DNA of 64,000 bases, taken from NCBI RefSeq assembly GCF_000425565.1, contig NZ_AUDR01000014.1:243501-307500 (forward strand). Direction: 5' to 3'. A program made the translations under genes and the position numbers. The DNA comes from Tepidiphilus margaritifer DSM 15129 (GTDB lineage Bacteria; Pseudomonadota; Gammaproteobacteria; Burkholderiales; Rhodocyclaceae). Below the pieces are notes generated by a model. The model was not told the DNA's origin. It did not search any database and worked only from the letters and a program-made list of their open reading frames with translations. Below, piece after piece: positions 47,272-60,091 of the stretch; the stretch's first letter is position 1, and every line of letters starts with the position of its first letter.

Positions 47272-47312
47272 AGGGAGCGTATAGGCTCTCCCTCGCAAAA
47301 ACCTAGTATAAT
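47272..47312 (+). promoter_or_regulatory. Promoter region of the suf operon
   Basis: A consensus TATAAT (47307-47312) lies 38 bases before the sufB ATG with no good -35, which is typical for regulated promoters. Just upstream, AGGGAG (47272-47277) and CTCCCT (47288-47293) form a dyad that could be an operator or the min operon's 3' hairpin; it lacks a T run. No IscR or SufR gene is in the window, and I do not see a clear IscR consensus. Confidence 0.55.
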
Positions 47313-47350
47313 GGTCAACAAATCCACGGACTTCCGGGGGAGTGAGCCGT

Positions 47351-48774
<1,424 letters not shown>

Positions 48775-48778
<4 letters not shown>

Positions 48779-49530
48779 TGCTCACGATACGCAACCTCAC
48801 CGTCGCCGTCGAAGGCCGGCGCATCCTCGACGGGCTCGATCTGGACATCGCCGCCGGCGAAGTCCATGCCCTCATGGGCCCCAACGGCGCGGGCAAGAGC
48901 ACGCTCGCCAACGTGCTGGCCGGCCGCGAAGGGTACGAAGTCCTGGAAGGCAAAGCGCTCCTCGATGGCCAAGACCTGCTCACGATGGAGCCGGAAGCGC
49001 GCGCCCAGGCAGGGCTTTTTCTCTCTTTCCAGCATCCGGTGGAAATCCCCGGCGTGAGCAACCTGCAATTCCTGCGCACCGCCCTCGACTGCCTGCGCAA
49101 GGCCCGGGGCGAACCCCCGCTCGACAGCGCCGCCTTGCTGCGCGCCGCGCGCGAAGCGGCGCAGCTGCTGGGGCTGCCGGCCGACTTCCTCAAGCGCGGT
49201 GTCAATGAAGGATTCTCCGGCGGCGAGAAGAAACGCAACGAAATCCTGCAGATGCTGCTGCTCGAACCGCGCTTCGTCATCCTCGACGAACCCGATTCGG
49301 GTCTGGACGTGGACGCGCTCAAGCTCGTGGCCGCCGGCGTCAATCGCCTGCGCCGCCCCGATCGCGCCTTCCTCATCATCACCCACTACCCCCGCATCCT
49401 CGAATACGTCCGCCCCGACCGGGTGCACGTGCTGCACGGCGGACGCATCGCACGCTCGGGCGAAGCCGAGCTCGCCCACCAGATCGAAGCAGGCGGCTAC
49501 GCCGCCGTGCTCGAGGGGTCGGTCGCATGA
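48775..49530 (+). CDS. sufC: Fe-S cluster assembly ATPase SufC
   Basis: The 251-residue ABC-type ATPase has Walker [10 protein letters not shown] near residue 36, the SufC-specific [15 protein letters not shown], signature [14 protein letters not shown] and Walker [16 protein letters not shown]. It energises SufBD remodelling. The start is at the ATGA overlap with sufB (48775); the next codon, ATG at 48778, is equally possible. Confidence 0.95.
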
Positions 49531-50735
49531 ATACCGCACTCGCCGTCTGCCACCCCTGCGGCTGGGCGGAAGACGCGGCAACGCGCGCCTGGCACGAGCA
49601 GCTCGCCGAACGGCTCGCCACGCTCACGCCCCCCACGCGCAAGAACGAATTCTGGCGCTACTCGCGGCTCTCCGCCTGTTTCGCCCCCGAGCGCGCCGGC
49701 CGCGGCCTTGATTTCCCCTTCCCTTCACCCGAGCCGCTTACCGGCGAATGGATCCGCCTCGACCAGGGCCGGCCAGTGGCTGCGCACACCCGCGTATGGC
49801 GCCTGCGTTCCTGGTCCGAACTGGACGAGGCCACCCGCGCACGCTGGCGCGAGCGGCTGGAACCGGACGAGGATTATTTCGCCGTGCGCAACCTGGTCGA
49901 AGCCGATGCAGTACTGCTCCTCGAGCTCGAGCAAACGGCCGACGCTCCCCTGCAGATCCAGTACCGCCACGGCGCCGGCTGGGTCCAGCCGCTCCTGCTC
50001 GTCGACGTCGCCGCGGGGGCGCGCGGCGCGCTCGTAGAAACGTTCGCCTCCTTCGGCCCTTCCACGCAAAACGGCGCCGTGCATCTCTGGCTCGGCGAGG
50101 GCGCCGAACTCACCCACGGCGTCTTTACGGCCGACGAAGAGCAAGCCCTGCTGCACCGCGTCCGCGCCCGGCTCGGTGCGCGTGCCCGCCTCGACGTGCA
50201 GGCTTTCGCCGCCGCCCGCCGCTATCAGCGGCTCGAATGGGATGTCACCCTGGGCGAATCCGCCACCCTGCGCCTCTCCGGCATCACCCAAGGTGAGCCG
50301 GAGGGTTCCGCCGACGTGGCGCTACGCATCCGCCACGCCGCCCCCGGCGCCACCACCGACGTGCGCTGGCGCGGCCTGGTGCCGGCCGCCGCGCACTCCG
50401 CGGTGATCGGCCGCATCCTCATCGAGCCCACCGGCCAGCGCACCGACGCCGCCATGCGGCTCGATCACCTGCTCCTGGCCGACGGCGCCGCCGCTGACGT
50501 CAAACCCGAGCTCGAAATCTACGCCGACGATGTCGCCTGCGGCCACGGCGCCACTCTCGGCCGGCTCGACGACGAAGCGCTCTTCTATCTGCGCAGCCGG
50601 GGCATTCCCGAAGTCGAAGCGCGCCGACTGCTCATCGACGCCTTCCTCGCTCCGGTCCTGCAGCGTTTCACCCTTGCAGAGGTCCTCCGCCATGTCCACT
50701 CCCGTCTCCCCCTCCCCGACGACGCCGCTGCCTGA
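49527..50735 (+). CDS. sufD: Fe-S cluster assembly protein SufD
   Basis: The 402-residue partner of SufB is less conserved at the N-terminus. The core GAAADVKPELEIYADDVACGHGATLGRLDDEALFYLRSRGIPE segment carries the conserved His (CGHGA). It forms the SufBC2D complex that builds the cluster. The start overlaps sufC by ATGA and its last 44 bases overlap sufS. Confidence 0.93.
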   Translation: MNTALAVCHPCGWAEDAATRAWHEQLAERLATLTPPTRKNEFWRYSRLSACFAPERAGRGLDFPFPSPEPLTGEWIRLDQGRPVAAHTRVWRLRSWSELDEATRARWRERLEPDEDYFAVRNLVEADAVLLLELEQTADAPLQIQYRHGAGWVQPLLLVDVAAGARGALVETFASFGPSTQNGAVHLWLGEGAELTHGVFTADEEQALLHRVRARLGARARLDVQAFAAARRYQRLEWDVTLGESATLRLSGITQGEPEGSADVALRIRHAAPGATTDVRWRGLVPAAAHSAVIGRILIEPTGQRTDAAMRLDHLLLADGAAADVKPELEIYADDVACGHGATLGRLDDEALFYLRSRGIPEVEARRLLIDAFLAPVLQRFTLAEVLRHVHSRLPLPDDAAA

Positions 50736-51972
50736 GGCGGCCACCGTCGAGCGCTGGCGCGAAGACTTTCCCATCCTGCACCGGCGGGTCTATGGCAAGC
50801 CGCTCATCTATCTCGACAACGCCGCCACCACCCAGAAACCACGGCAGGTGATCGAGGCGCTCACCGAGTTCTACGAGAACCGCAACGCCAACGTGCACCG
50901 CGGCGCGCACGCCCTGAGCACGGAAGCCACCGACTGTTTCGAGACCGCCCGCACCACCGTCGCCCGCTGGGTCCACGCCGCGAGCGAAAAAGAAGTCCTC
51001 TGGACGCGCGGCACCACGGAAGCGATCAACCTCGTGGCCCAAGCCTGGGGCAATGCCTTCGTCAAAGCAGGAGATCTCCTCGTCGCCACCCAGATGGAGC
51101 ACCATGCCAACCTCGTGCCCTGGCAGATGCTCGCCCGGCGCACCGGTGCCGAACTCGCCCTCGTACCAGTCCAGGACGACGGAACGCTCGACCGGGAACG
51201 CTACCGCCAGTTGCTCGAGCGGCGACCCCGGCTCGTGGCGCTCGCCCACGTCTCCAACACCCTGGGCACCATCAATCCGGTTGCCGAACTCACGGCAGAA
51301 GCCAAGGCCGTCGGCTCGACCGTGCTCATCGACGGCGCCCAGGCGGTAGGGCATTTTCCCGTCGACGTGCAGGCGCTGGGCTGCGACTTCTACGCATTTT
51401 CCGGTCACAAAATGCTCGGCCCCACCGGTATCGGTGTGCTCTGGGGGCGGCAGGAAGTGCTCGAAGCCATGCCTCCCTGGCAAGGCGGCGGGGAGATGAT
51501 CGCCTGGGTCGACGAGCACGGCTTCGAACCCAACGAACTTCCCTACAAGTTCGAGGCCGGCACCCCGCCCATCGCCGAAGCCATCGCCCTGGGCGCCGCG
51601 ATCGACTACCTGCGCCAATTCGATCGGGTGCAGCTGACCGCCTGGGAAACCCACCTCTACCGCAGGTTGAGGGACGGTCTGGCGGCGATCGACGGGTTGC
51701 GGCTCCTCGCCGACCTTCCTCCGGAAGCGAAGGCCCCCATCGCCTCCTTCCACGTCGTCGGCACCCACCCGGCCGACCTCGGCACCCTGCTCGACACCCA
51801 AGGCATCGCGGTGCGCGTCGGGCACCATTGCACCATGCCGCTGATCGCCCGCTACGGACTGCCCGGCACCGTGCGCGCCTCGATCGCCTTCTACAACACC
51901 GAAGCGGACATCGACCAAACCCTGTCGGCGCTCTCCCGCGCCCTCGAACGTCTGGGAGCCCTTGCCCCATGA
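50692..51972 (+). CDS. sufS: Cysteine desulfurase SufS
   Basis: The 426-residue PLP enzyme takes sulfur from cysteine. It has PLIYLDNAATTQKP, RGTTEAINLVAQ and the PLP lysine in FSGHKMLGPTGIGVLWG. The catalytic Cys is in VRVGHHCTMPLIARYG. It begins inside the end of sufD, in another frame, and its stop overlaps sufT (ATGA). SufE, encoded two genes on, accepts the persulfide. Confidence 0.95.
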   Translation: MSTPVSPSPTTPLPEAATVERWREDFPILHRRVYGKPLIYLDNAATTQKPRQVIEALTEFYENRNANVHRGAHALSTEATDCFETARTTVARWVHAASEKEVLWTRGTTEAINLVAQAWGNAFVKAGDLLVATQMEHHANLVPWQMLARRTGAELALVPVQDDGTLDRERYRQLLERRPRLVALAHVSNTLGTINPVAELTAEAKAVGSTVLIDGAQAVGHFPVDVQALGCDFYAFSGHKMLGPTGIGVLWGRQEVLEAMPPWQGGGEMIAWVDEHGFEPNELPYKFEAGTPPIAEAIALGAAIDYLRQFDRVQLTAWETHLYRRLRDGLAAIDGLRLLADLPPEAKAPIASFHVVGTHPADLGTLLDTQGIAVRVGHHCTMPLIARYGLPGTVRASIAFYNTEADIDQTLSALSRALERLGALAP

Positions 51973-52499
51973 ACACCCAAACGGTCACCACGCGGCGCGA
52001 CGTCTACGGTATCGTCGTCCCCTCGGGTGAGCCCGTCACCCTTCCCGCCGGCAGCGAAGTACGCCTGACGCAGACGCTGGGCACCAGCCTCACCGTGCTC
52101 CACGACGGGCGCCTCGTGCGCGTGGCCGGCGAGGATGCCGACGCCTTCGGGCTCGACCCTTACGCCCCTTCGCCGCTTCCTGCCGAAGGCGAGCTGCGCG
52201 AGCGCATCCTCGAGGTGCTGCGCCAGATCTACGATCCTGAAATCCCGGTCAACATCGTCGACCTGGGCCTCATCTACCGCCTCGACATCGAAGAATACGA
52301 AGACGGCGCCCGGGTCGAGATCGACATGACCCTCACCGCCCCCGGCTGCTCACTCGGCCCCGTGCTCAGCGAGGAAGTCAAGCAGCGGGTGGAGCAAATT
52401 CCCGGAGTCAAAGAAGTCATGGTCAACGTCGTCTTCGACCCTCCCTGGACCTCCGACCGCCTCTCCGAAACCGCACGGCTCGAACTGGGGCTGCTATGA
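51969..52499 (+). CDS. sufT: Fe-S maturation factor SufT (DUF59/MIP18 family)
   Basis: The 176-residue protein has a C-terminal DUF59 domain (about 75-170: LRQIYDPEIPVNIVDLGLIY, with the conserved Cys in LTAPGCSLGP). The N-terminal extension, with LPAGSEVRLTQTLGTSLTVLHDG, is typical of proteobacterial SufT. SufT helps mature [4Fe-4S] proteins under high demand. Overlaps with sufS and sufE (both ATGA) show tight coupling. Confidence 0.92.
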   Translation: MNTQTVTTRRDVYGIVVPSGEPVTLPAGSEVRLTQTLGTSLTVLHDGRLVRVAGEDADAFGLDPYAPSPLPAEGELRERILEVLRQIYDPEIPVNIVDLGLIYRLDIEEYEDGARVEIDMTLTAPGCSLGPVLSEEVKQRVEQIPGVKEVMVNVVFDPPWTSDRLSETARLELGLL

Positions 52500-52918
52500 C
52501 GACGCTCGCCGAGATCGAAGAGAATTTCGCCCTCTTCGACGACTGGGACGGGCGCTACGACTACCTCATCGAGCTGGGTCGCTCGCTGCCCCCGTTCCCG
52601 GAAACCGAACGCACCGACGCCCACCTCGTGCGCGGCTGCCAGAGCCGCGTCTGGCTCGTCTGCCGCCTCGACAACGGTCGCTTGCACCTGGCGATCGACA
52701 GCGACGCGCTCATCGTGCGCGGGCTCGCCGCCATCGTGCTCGCTGCCTACGAAGGCAAGACGCCCGAAGAAGCGCTCTCGCTCGACACCCTCGCCCTCTT
52801 CGAGCGCTTGGGGCTGCTCGCCCACCTCTCTCCCACTCGCGGCAACGGCCTGAGGGCGATGATCGAGCGGATCCGCGAGTGCGCCCGCGCGGCGATCGAA
52901 GCGGCCCCTCGCTCCTGA
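52496..52918 (+). CDS. sufE: Sulfur acceptor SufE
   Basis: The 140-residue SufE receives persulfide sulfur from SufS on the Cys of LVRGCQSRVWLV (Cys near residue 48). It begins MTTLAEIEENFALFDDW and contains LAAIVLAAYEGKTPEE, the conserved helix. Last gene of the operon; convergent with xdhC, 43 bases apart. Confidence 0.93.
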   Translation: MTTLAEIEENFALFDDWDGRYDYLIELGRSLPPFPETERTDAHLVRGCQSRVWLVCRLDNGRLHLAIDSDALIVRGLAAIVLAAYEGKTPEEALSLDTLALFERLGLLAHLSPTRGNGLRAMIERIRECARAAIEAAPRS

Positions 52919-52961
52919 ACGCGAGCGTCACCTCCTTGCCATCATCGCCTTGCGCCTGCGA

Positions 52962-53993
52962 TCAAGTGCGGCAGGCGGAAGACATCGTATCGAGAAGGGT
53001 ATGCCGCTCGGCTCGCTCCCGTTCGGCAAGGGCGCGCTTCTGCACGATGGGCACGCCATACTTTGCCGCGGTGATCTCGGCCAGGATCGACACCGCCATC
53101 TCCGCCGGAGAGCGGGCTCCGATGAACAATCCCACGGGTCCGTGCAAGCGGTCGATCTCCTCGGCGGTGAGGTCGAACAGCGCGAGCCGTTCCCGGCGTT
53201 TGGCCGAATTGGTGCGGCTGCCGAGCGCCCCGACGTAGAATGCCGGGGATTTCAAGGCTTCGAGCAACGCCATGTCGTCGAGCTTGGGATCGTGCGTCAG
53301 GGCCACGATCGCCGTGTGCGCATCCACGGCAAGATCCAGGATCGCATCGTCCGGCATGTCGCGGCGAAACGTGATCGCCGGGTTGGTAAATCCTTCAGCG
53401 AACTCTTCGCGCGGATCGATCACCACCACCTCGTAATCGGCGGCGAGCGCCATCTCACACACGTAGTGCGACAGCTGCCCCGCCCCGATGACGATCAAAC
53501 GCCAGCGCGGTCCGTAGAGGGTGCGCATGAGGCGCCCGTCGAAGAAAAACGTTTCATCCCGCGTCGCATCGCGCAGTACCGAGCGCCCCGAACACGTATC
53601 GAGTTCCCTTATCGTCAGACGTTTGGCATGGATCCTCGCTCTCAATTCCTCGAGCAATCCGACCTCCGGGGCCGGTTCGATGACGAGCCGCAATCTTCCC
53701 CCACACGGCAGACCGAAGCGCGCCGCCTGCTCTCGGGTCACTCCGTACGTGACCAATTCGGGGACGTCTTCGGCCAACAATTCCCCCGAACGAATCCGAG
53801 CGATCAGGTCGTCCTCCACGCAACCGCCGGACACCGAACCGACGACCTGTCCGTCGTCGCGGATCGCCAGCCAGCCCCCGACCGGACGCGGCGACGATCC
53901 CCACGTCTCCACCACCGTGGCCAACACCGTCCGACGACCGGCATGAAGCCACTCGATGGCCGTATTCAATACCGAAAGATCCGTGCTGTCCAT
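52962..53993 (-). CDS. XdhC/CoxI-family molybdoenzyme maturation protein
   Basis: The 343-residue protein has an N-terminal XdhC domain (VVETWGSSPRPVGGWLAI, then SVSGGCVEDDLIARI) and a C-terminal Rossmann domain (WRLIVIGAGQLSHYVCEMAL) ending with the conserved GPVGLFIGARSPAEMAVSILAEI. XdhC-type proteins bind molybdenum cofactor and help insert or sulfurate it in xanthine- or CO-dehydrogenase-type enzymes. No such enzyme is in the window, so the client is unknown. Confidence 0.9.
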   Translation of the reverse strand: MDSTDLSVLNTAIEWLHAGRRTVLATVVETWGSSPRPVGGWLAIRDDGQVVGSVSGGCVEDDLIARIRSGELLAEDVPELVTYGVTREQAARFGLPCGGRLRLVIEPAPEVGLLEELRARIHAKRLTIRELDTCSGRSVLRDATRDETFFFDGRLMRTLYGPRWRLIVIGAGQLSHYVCEMALAADYEVVVIDPREEFAEGFTNPAITFRRDMPDDAILDLAVDAHTAIVALTHDPKLDDMALLEALKSPAFYVGALGSRTNSAKRRERLALFDLTAEEIDRLHGPVGLFIGARSPAEMAVSILAEITAAKYGVPIVQKRALAERERAERHTLLDTMSSACRT

Positions 53994-54159
53994 ATCGCCT
54001 TTCTCAGAGGAACGCCAATCACGGTAATGCTGAGCCTATCAGAAACTTCGTGCAAGGGTACAAGCATCCCGATGAGGATGCAGGAACCCGGCCGGCCCGC
54101 TCAGCGTCCCAAGACGCGTGTAAGATTGCTCACCTCACCACGATTCTGAACGTTCGACC

Positions 54160-55560
54160 ATGACCGATTCCACCCTGCATGAGGCCCCGCTGCGCCGCGG
54201 CCTGAAAAACCGTCACATCCAACTCATCGCCCTGGGCGGCGCCATCGGCACCGGGCTCTTCCTCGGCTCGGCCGGCGTGCTCGCCACCGCCGGACCGTCG
54301 ATGCTGCTCGGCTATGCCATCGGCGGTCTCATCGCCTTCCTCATCATGCGCCAACTCGGCGAGATGATCGTCGAAGAACCCGTGGCCGGCTCCTTCAGCC
54401 ACTTCGCCCACACCTACTGGGGCCGATTCGCCGGGTTCCTCTCCGGCTGGAACTATTGGGTGCTCTACGTGCTCGTCGGCATGGCCGAGCTGACGGCGAT
54501 CGGCAAATACGTCCAATTCTGGTGGCCCCAGATCCCCACCTGGGTCACCGTTCTGGCGTTCTTCCTTCTCATCAATCTGATCAACCTGGCCAACGTGCGC
54601 GCTTTCGGCGAGGCAGAGTTCTGGTTCTCCATCATCAAAGTGGCCGCCATCGTCGGCATGATCGTGCTCGGCCTCTACCTGCTCACGAGCGGCCGGGGCG
54701 GCGAGCAGGCGAGCATCACCAATCTCTGGCGTCACGGCGGATTCTTCCCCCACGGCTTCGGCAGCTTGGTGGTTACCCTGCCGATCATCATGTTCTCCTT
54801 CGGTGGGCTCGAACTCGTCGGCATCACCGCTGCCGAAGCCTCCGACCCGCGGCGTGTCATCCCCAAAGCCATCAACCAGGTGGTCTACCGCATCCTCATC
54901 TTCTACATCGGCGCGATCGCCGTGCTGCTCTCCCTCTACCCTTGGGACCAGCTGGTGGCCTCGCTCACCGCTGCCGGCGACCCCTACAGCGCCAGCCCCT
55001 TCGTGCGCATCTTCTCGCTCATCGGCAGCGACACGGCGGCGCACCTCCTCAACCTCGTCGTCCTCACGGCGGCCTTGTCGGTCTACAACAGCGGCGTCTA
55101 TTGCAACAGCCGCATGCTCTACGGTCTGGCCGAGCAAGGCGACGCGCCCCGAGCTCTCATGAAGATCAATCGCTACGGCGTACCGGTCCTGGCCGTGGGC
55201 GTCTCCGCGCTCATCACCTTCTTCTGCGTGGCGGTCAACTACCTCCTGCCGCAAAGCGCCCTGGAACTCTTGATGTCGCTAGTGGTGGCCGCGCTGGTGA
55301 TCAACTGGACCATGATCAGCCTCACCCACCTCAAATTTCGCCGGGTACTGCGGCAACGCCACATCACCCCCGCCTTCAAGGCCTTTTGGAGCCCGCTCGC
55401 CAACTATGCCTGCCTCGCCTTCGTCGCCTTCCTGCTCTTCCTGATGCTCGACAACCCCGGCACGCGCGCTTCCGTCATCGCCCTGCCCATCTGGGTGGCC
55501 CTCATGTGGCTCTGCTACCGCCTGCGGCTGCGGCTGCAAGGGCGCGCCGTCCCCGCCTGA
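54160..55560 (+). CDS. Amino-acid permease of the APC/AAT family
   Basis: The 466-residue permease has 12 predicted helices and the AAT signature [20 protein letters not shown] near residue 20. [23 protein letters not shown] and [24 protein letters not shown] also fit. It resembles aromatic/proline-specific porters (AroP, PheP, ProY). Substrate is not resolved by reading. It lies 167 bases from the divergent xdhC; a TAAGAT at 54121-54126 is a possible -10. Confidence 0.9.
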   Translation: MTDSTLHEAPLRRGLKNRHIQLIALGGAIGTGLFLGSAGVLATAGPSMLLGYAIGGLIAFLIMRQLGEMIVEEPVAGSFSHFAHTYWGRFAGFLSGWNYWVLYVLVGMAELTAIGKYVQFWWPQIPTWVTVLAFFLLINLINLANVRAFGEAEFWFSIIKVAAIVGMIVLGLYLLTSGRGGEQASITNLWRHGGFFPHGFGSLVVTLPIIMFSFGGLELVGITAAEASDPRRVIPKAINQVVYRILIFYIGAIAVLLSLYPWDQLVASLTAAGDPYSASPFVRIFSLIGSDTAAHLLNLVVLTAALSVYNSGVYCNSRMLYGLAEQGDAPRALMKINRYGVPVLAVGVSALITFFCVAVNYLLPQSALELLMSLVVAALVINWTMISLTHLKFRRVLRQRHITPAFKAFWSPLANYACLAFVAFLLFLMLDNPGTRASVIALPIWVALMWLCYRLRLRLQGRAVPA

Positions 55561-55580
55561 GAACGAACCATGGACCCATC

Positions 55581-56510
55581 ATGAACGATAGAAAAGAAAC
55601 CCTCGTCCTCGGCATGGGATGTTTCTGGGGCGCGCAAAAGCGCATGGCCGCGCTACCCGGTGTGCTCGATACCGAAGTGGGCTACGCCGGAGGCAGCTTT
55701 CCCCATCCCACTTACGACGATGTGCTCGACTTCGAGCAACGCCTGCGCCAAGGGCTGGTGCGCGGGCGCAACCACGCCGAAGTCGTCAAAGTCATCTATG
55801 ACCCCAAACTCGTGCTCCCGGAAGCCGTGCTCGCCTGGTTTTGGGAAAACCACGATCCCACCCAGCGCGATCGCCAAGGAAACGACTTCGGCAGCAACTA
55901 CCGTAGCGCGATCTACACCACCACGCCGGAACAAAGAGACGCGGCGCTCGCCACGCGCGACGCCTATCAACAGGCGCTCTCGGCCGCTGGTTACGAAGAA
56001 ATCGTCACCGAAATCGCCCCGCTTTCCTCCTACACCCCGGCCGAGGAATACCATCAGCACTACCTGCTGAAGAACCCGAATGGATACTGCGGCCTAGGGG
56101 GTACAGGCGTAAGCATGCCGCATTCCTTTTGGCGCACGCTCGCCGAGCGCCACCTGCCGCCGCTCGCGCGCTGGATCGCCTGCGAGCAAGGCACGGAACG
56201 CTCCTTCACCGGCCCCTACCTCGATGAGCGGCGCCCCGGCGTCTATGTCGATCGCCTGAGCAATGCGCCGCTTTTCCGCTCGGAAGCGAAGTTCGACAGC
56301 CCCTGCGGCTGGCCAAGCTTCTATGAAGCGATTCCCGGCGCGGTGACGCTACACGAAGACCGCTCGCACGGCATGATCCGCACCGAAGTGCGCAGCGCGA
56401 GCACCGGCATTCACCTGGGGCACGTCTTCGACGACGGCCCACCGCCCACGGGCCTGCGCTACTGCATCAACGGCGAAGTCTTGCGCTTCATTCCCGACAC
56501 GCATCCTTGA
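55581..56510 (+). CDS. msrAB: Fused peptide-methionine sulfoxide reductase MsrA-MsrB
   Basis: The 309-residue cytoplasmic fusion repairs S- and R-methionine sulfoxides. MsrA (1-160) has [12 protein letters not shown] with the catalytic Cys and [15 protein letters not shown] near the end. MsrB (about 175-309) has [12 protein letters not shown] and the catalytic Cys in [11 protein letters not shown]. The usual MsrB zinc CxxC pairs are absent. No signal peptide is seen. The start at 55581 is separated from the permease stop by 20 bases. Confidence 0.92.
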   Translation: MNDRKETLVLGMGCFWGAQKRMAALPGVLDTEVGYAGGSFPHPTYDDVLDFEQRLRQGLVRGRNHAEVVKVIYDPKLVLPEAVLAWFWENHDPTQRDRQGNDFGSNYRSAIYTTTPEQRDAALATRDAYQQALSAAGYEEIVTEIAPLSSYTPAEEYHQHYLLKNPNGYCGLGGTGVSMPHSFWRTLAERHLPPLARWIACEQGTERSFTGPYLDERRPGVYVDRLSNAPLFRSEAKFDSPCGWPSFYEAIPGAVTLHEDRSHGMIRTEVRSASTGIHLGHVFDDGPPPTGLRYCINGEVLRFIPDTHP

Positions 56511-56543
56511 TCGCCCCTCGCGGCAAAACGCCCAGAGTACGCC

Positions 56544-58091
<1,548 letters not shown>

Positions 58092-58142
58092 ACGCTGCGT
58101 TCAAGATGGCAGTCTTCCCGTGACTGCAGCGTGGAGAGTGAG

Positions 58143-59840
58143 ATGACACCCGATGAACTCGTTCGGATGATCACCGCGGGCGAAACCCTTGCGGTCGAGT
58201 TCAAGGGCGAGGAACGGACACCGCTCAACGATCGCGACCTCGTGAAAGCCGTCGTGTGCCTGGCCAATCGCAGCGGACATGAACCGGGATACCTGTTGAT
58301 CGGAGTCGAAGACGATGGACGTATCACTGGTGCACGCCCGAGACACGGCGACACCACCGACCGAAACAAGCTGGCTGCCCTGATCGCCAACCAGACCCGC
58401 CCTTCGGTAGCGGTGCGGGTTGAGTCGGTCGAACTCGATGGCCGCTTTGTACTCGTGATTGAAATTCCACCGCAGCAGCACCCCATAGCCAGCGCGGACG
58501 GCGTCTTTTTACGCCGAACAACAGGCGGTGACGGTAAACCCGCCTGCATGCCGATGGATGCCCATGACGTGCAGTCCCTGCAAGCCGGTCGAGGGTTGCT
58601 GGATCCCTCGGCGCAGATTATCGCTGAAGCCCGTTGGCAGGACCTCGACCCGTTGGAGTTCGAGCGCTTCCGCCGCAGCGTACGTGAGCGGCGCGGCCGC
58701 AGTGACGAAAGCCTGCTCGACCTTCCGGATCTGGACCTTGCCAAGGCACTCGGCGTAGTCGAAGCCAACGGCAGCGTGCGCGGCGTGCGTCTGGCCGCTC
58801 TGCTGCTCTTTGGCAAGGAAGACGCCCTGCGCCGTTTTGTGCCAGCCCACGAGGCGGCCTTTCAGGTGCTGCGCGGACTCGACGTGGAGGTCAACGACTT
58901 CTTCCGCTGGCCGCTGCTGAGGATCATGGAGGAAATCGAGGCTCGCATCCGTGCCCGCAACCGCGAGCAGGAGCTGATGGTCGGACTGCTACGAGTGGGC
59001 GTGCCAGACTACCCCGAGCGTGCCCTGCGCGAGGCGGTAGCCAACGCCCTCATCCACCGCGACTATCTGCGCCTGGGGGCGGTGCATTTCCAATGGCACC
59101 CGGACCGGATCGAAATCAGCAACCCCGGCGGCTTTCCCGAAGGCGTGCGCCTCGACAACCTGCTCGTCACCGCCCCTCGCCCAAGGAACCCTCTGCTCGC
59201 CGATGCATTCAAGCGCGCCGGCATCGTCGAACGCACCGCGCGCGGCATCGATACCATCTTCTACGAGCAGTTGCGCAACGGTCGCCCGGCGCCGTCTTAC
59301 GCACGCAGCGATGCAACTGGGGTCACCCTCGTCATCCCCGGCGGCGAGGCCAATCTCGATTTCGTGCGTCTGATCGTCACGGAAGGTCAAAGCGGACGTG
59401 TCTTGGGTTTGGACGAGCTGCTGATCCTCAACGCCTTGTGGCAGGAGCGCAACCTCACGACCGGTGATGCCGCACACCTGTTGCAGAAATCCGAAGCGCA
59501 AACCCGCTCCACCTTGCACACTCTGGTGGAAGCGGGCCTCGTCGAAGAGCGCGGGCAAAAGAAAGGCCGCACCTGGCATCTGGCCGCCGCCGTCTATAGG
59601 CTGCTGGGCGACAAAGCAGGCTACGTCCGGCAGCGCGGATTCGAGCCGTTGCAGCAGGAGCAAATGGTGTTGCAATACGTGGAAAAACACGGGCGGATCA
59701 CACGCCGAGAAGTCGCGGAGCTATGCCGCATCGGCCCCTACCAGGCCACACGGCTGCTGTCCCGGCTCGTGGACGAGGGCCGCCTGGTGCGCCATGGTGC
59801 GCGCAAGGGCGCCTGGTATGAGCGGGGACAAAAGATATGA
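58143..59840 (+). CDS. AlbA_2 (Schlafen-like) plus GHKL-ATPase-like regulator
   Basis: The 565-residue protein is inserted between hsdM and hsdS. Residues about 15-125 form an AlbA_2/Schlafen domain (ETLAVEFKGEE, then GYLLIGVEDDGRITG). Residues about 290-380 carry the GHKL ATPase-like C-terminal module of such proteins: REAVANALIHRDY (297-309), EISNPGGFPEGVR and RPRNPLLADAF. The C-terminal 165 residues hold winged-helix repeats (TTGDAAHLLQKSEAQTRSTL and ITRREVAELCRIGPYQATRL). DNA-binding transcriptional control of the island is the usual guess; nucleic-acid cleavage, as in some Schlafens, is unproven. GGAGAG precedes the ATG; GTG at 58131 is an alternative. Confidence 0.82.
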   Translation: MTPDELVRMITAGETLAVEFKGEERTPLNDRDLVKAVVCLANRSGHEPGYLLIGVEDDGRITGARPRHGDTTDRNKLAALIANQTRPSVAVRVESVELDGRFVLVIEIPPQQHPIASADGVFLRRTTGGDGKPACMPMDAHDVQSLQAGRGLLDPSAQIIAEARWQDLDPLEFERFRRSVRERRGRSDESLLDLPDLDLAKALGVVEANGSVRGVRLAALLLFGKEDALRRFVPAHEAAFQVLRGLDVEVNDFFRWPLLRIMEEIEARIRARNREQELMVGLLRVGVPDYPERALREAVANALIHRDYLRLGAVHFQWHPDRIEISNPGGFPEGVRLDNLLVTAPRPRNPLLADAFKRAGIVERTARGIDTIFYEQLRNGRPAPSYARSDATGVTLVIPGGEANLDFVRLIVTEGQSGRVLGLDELLILNALWQERNLTTGDAAHLLQKSEAQTRSTLHTLVEAGLVEERGQKKGRTWHLAAAVYRLLGDKAGYVRQRGFEPLQQEQMVLQYVEKHGRITRREVAELCRIGPYQATRLLSRLVDEGRLVRHGARKGAWYERGQKI

Positions 59841-60091
59841 GCGCGCTCATAAGTTTTGGAGAGCCGCTCATATTTATGAGCGATTCCCATAAAAATGCAC
59901 GCGTGCATTCGCTTTCGCGGTACTCGTATTGCTCACAGGGCTGTTGTCAACAAATAGAACTGTCCGGTTTCGTAGCACATATTGTCCGCTACAGGGTTTT
60001 GAAAATGTGCTATTTTCACGGGTCGATTCATGTAAAAATAGCCTAGTGCCTCATTTTCACTCGTGAAAACAGCCAAACCCAGGAGCAGCCC
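59841..60091 (+). other. AT-rich regulatory gap upstream of fic
   Basis: The 251-base gap is strikingly more AT-rich than its surroundings and rich in short dyads: ATGAGCGCGCTCAT near the preceding stop, TTGTCAACAA near 59945, and GAAAAT/ATTTTC at 60001-60017. A 69-residue ORF (59837-60046) crosses it but resembles nothing and is broken in style, so I do not call it a gene. The gap probably holds the fic-hsdS-sir2 promoter. Confidence 0.5.
60054..60069. promoter_or_regulatory. Perfect dyad, candidate operator of fic
   Basis: TTTTCAC and GTGAAAA (60054-60060 and 60063-60069) are perfect inverted repeats separated by TC. They sit 23 bases before the fic GTG; the same TTTTCAC half site occurs at 60013-60019. 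The AlbA_2-type protein or the winged helix of Fic itself are candidate binders. Confidence 0.5.

Noticed and set aside
47272..47293. AGGGAG/CTCCCT dyad as the min operon terminator
   Set aside because: Six-base stem with a 10-base loop and no following T tract. It may be regulatory, so it was included with the suf promoter instead.
59837..60046. 69-residue ORF overlapping the AlbA_2 gene stop by ATGA
   Set aside because: No similarity, no hydrophobic or domain pattern, and it runs through dyads that look regulatory. It is kept only as part of the gap description.
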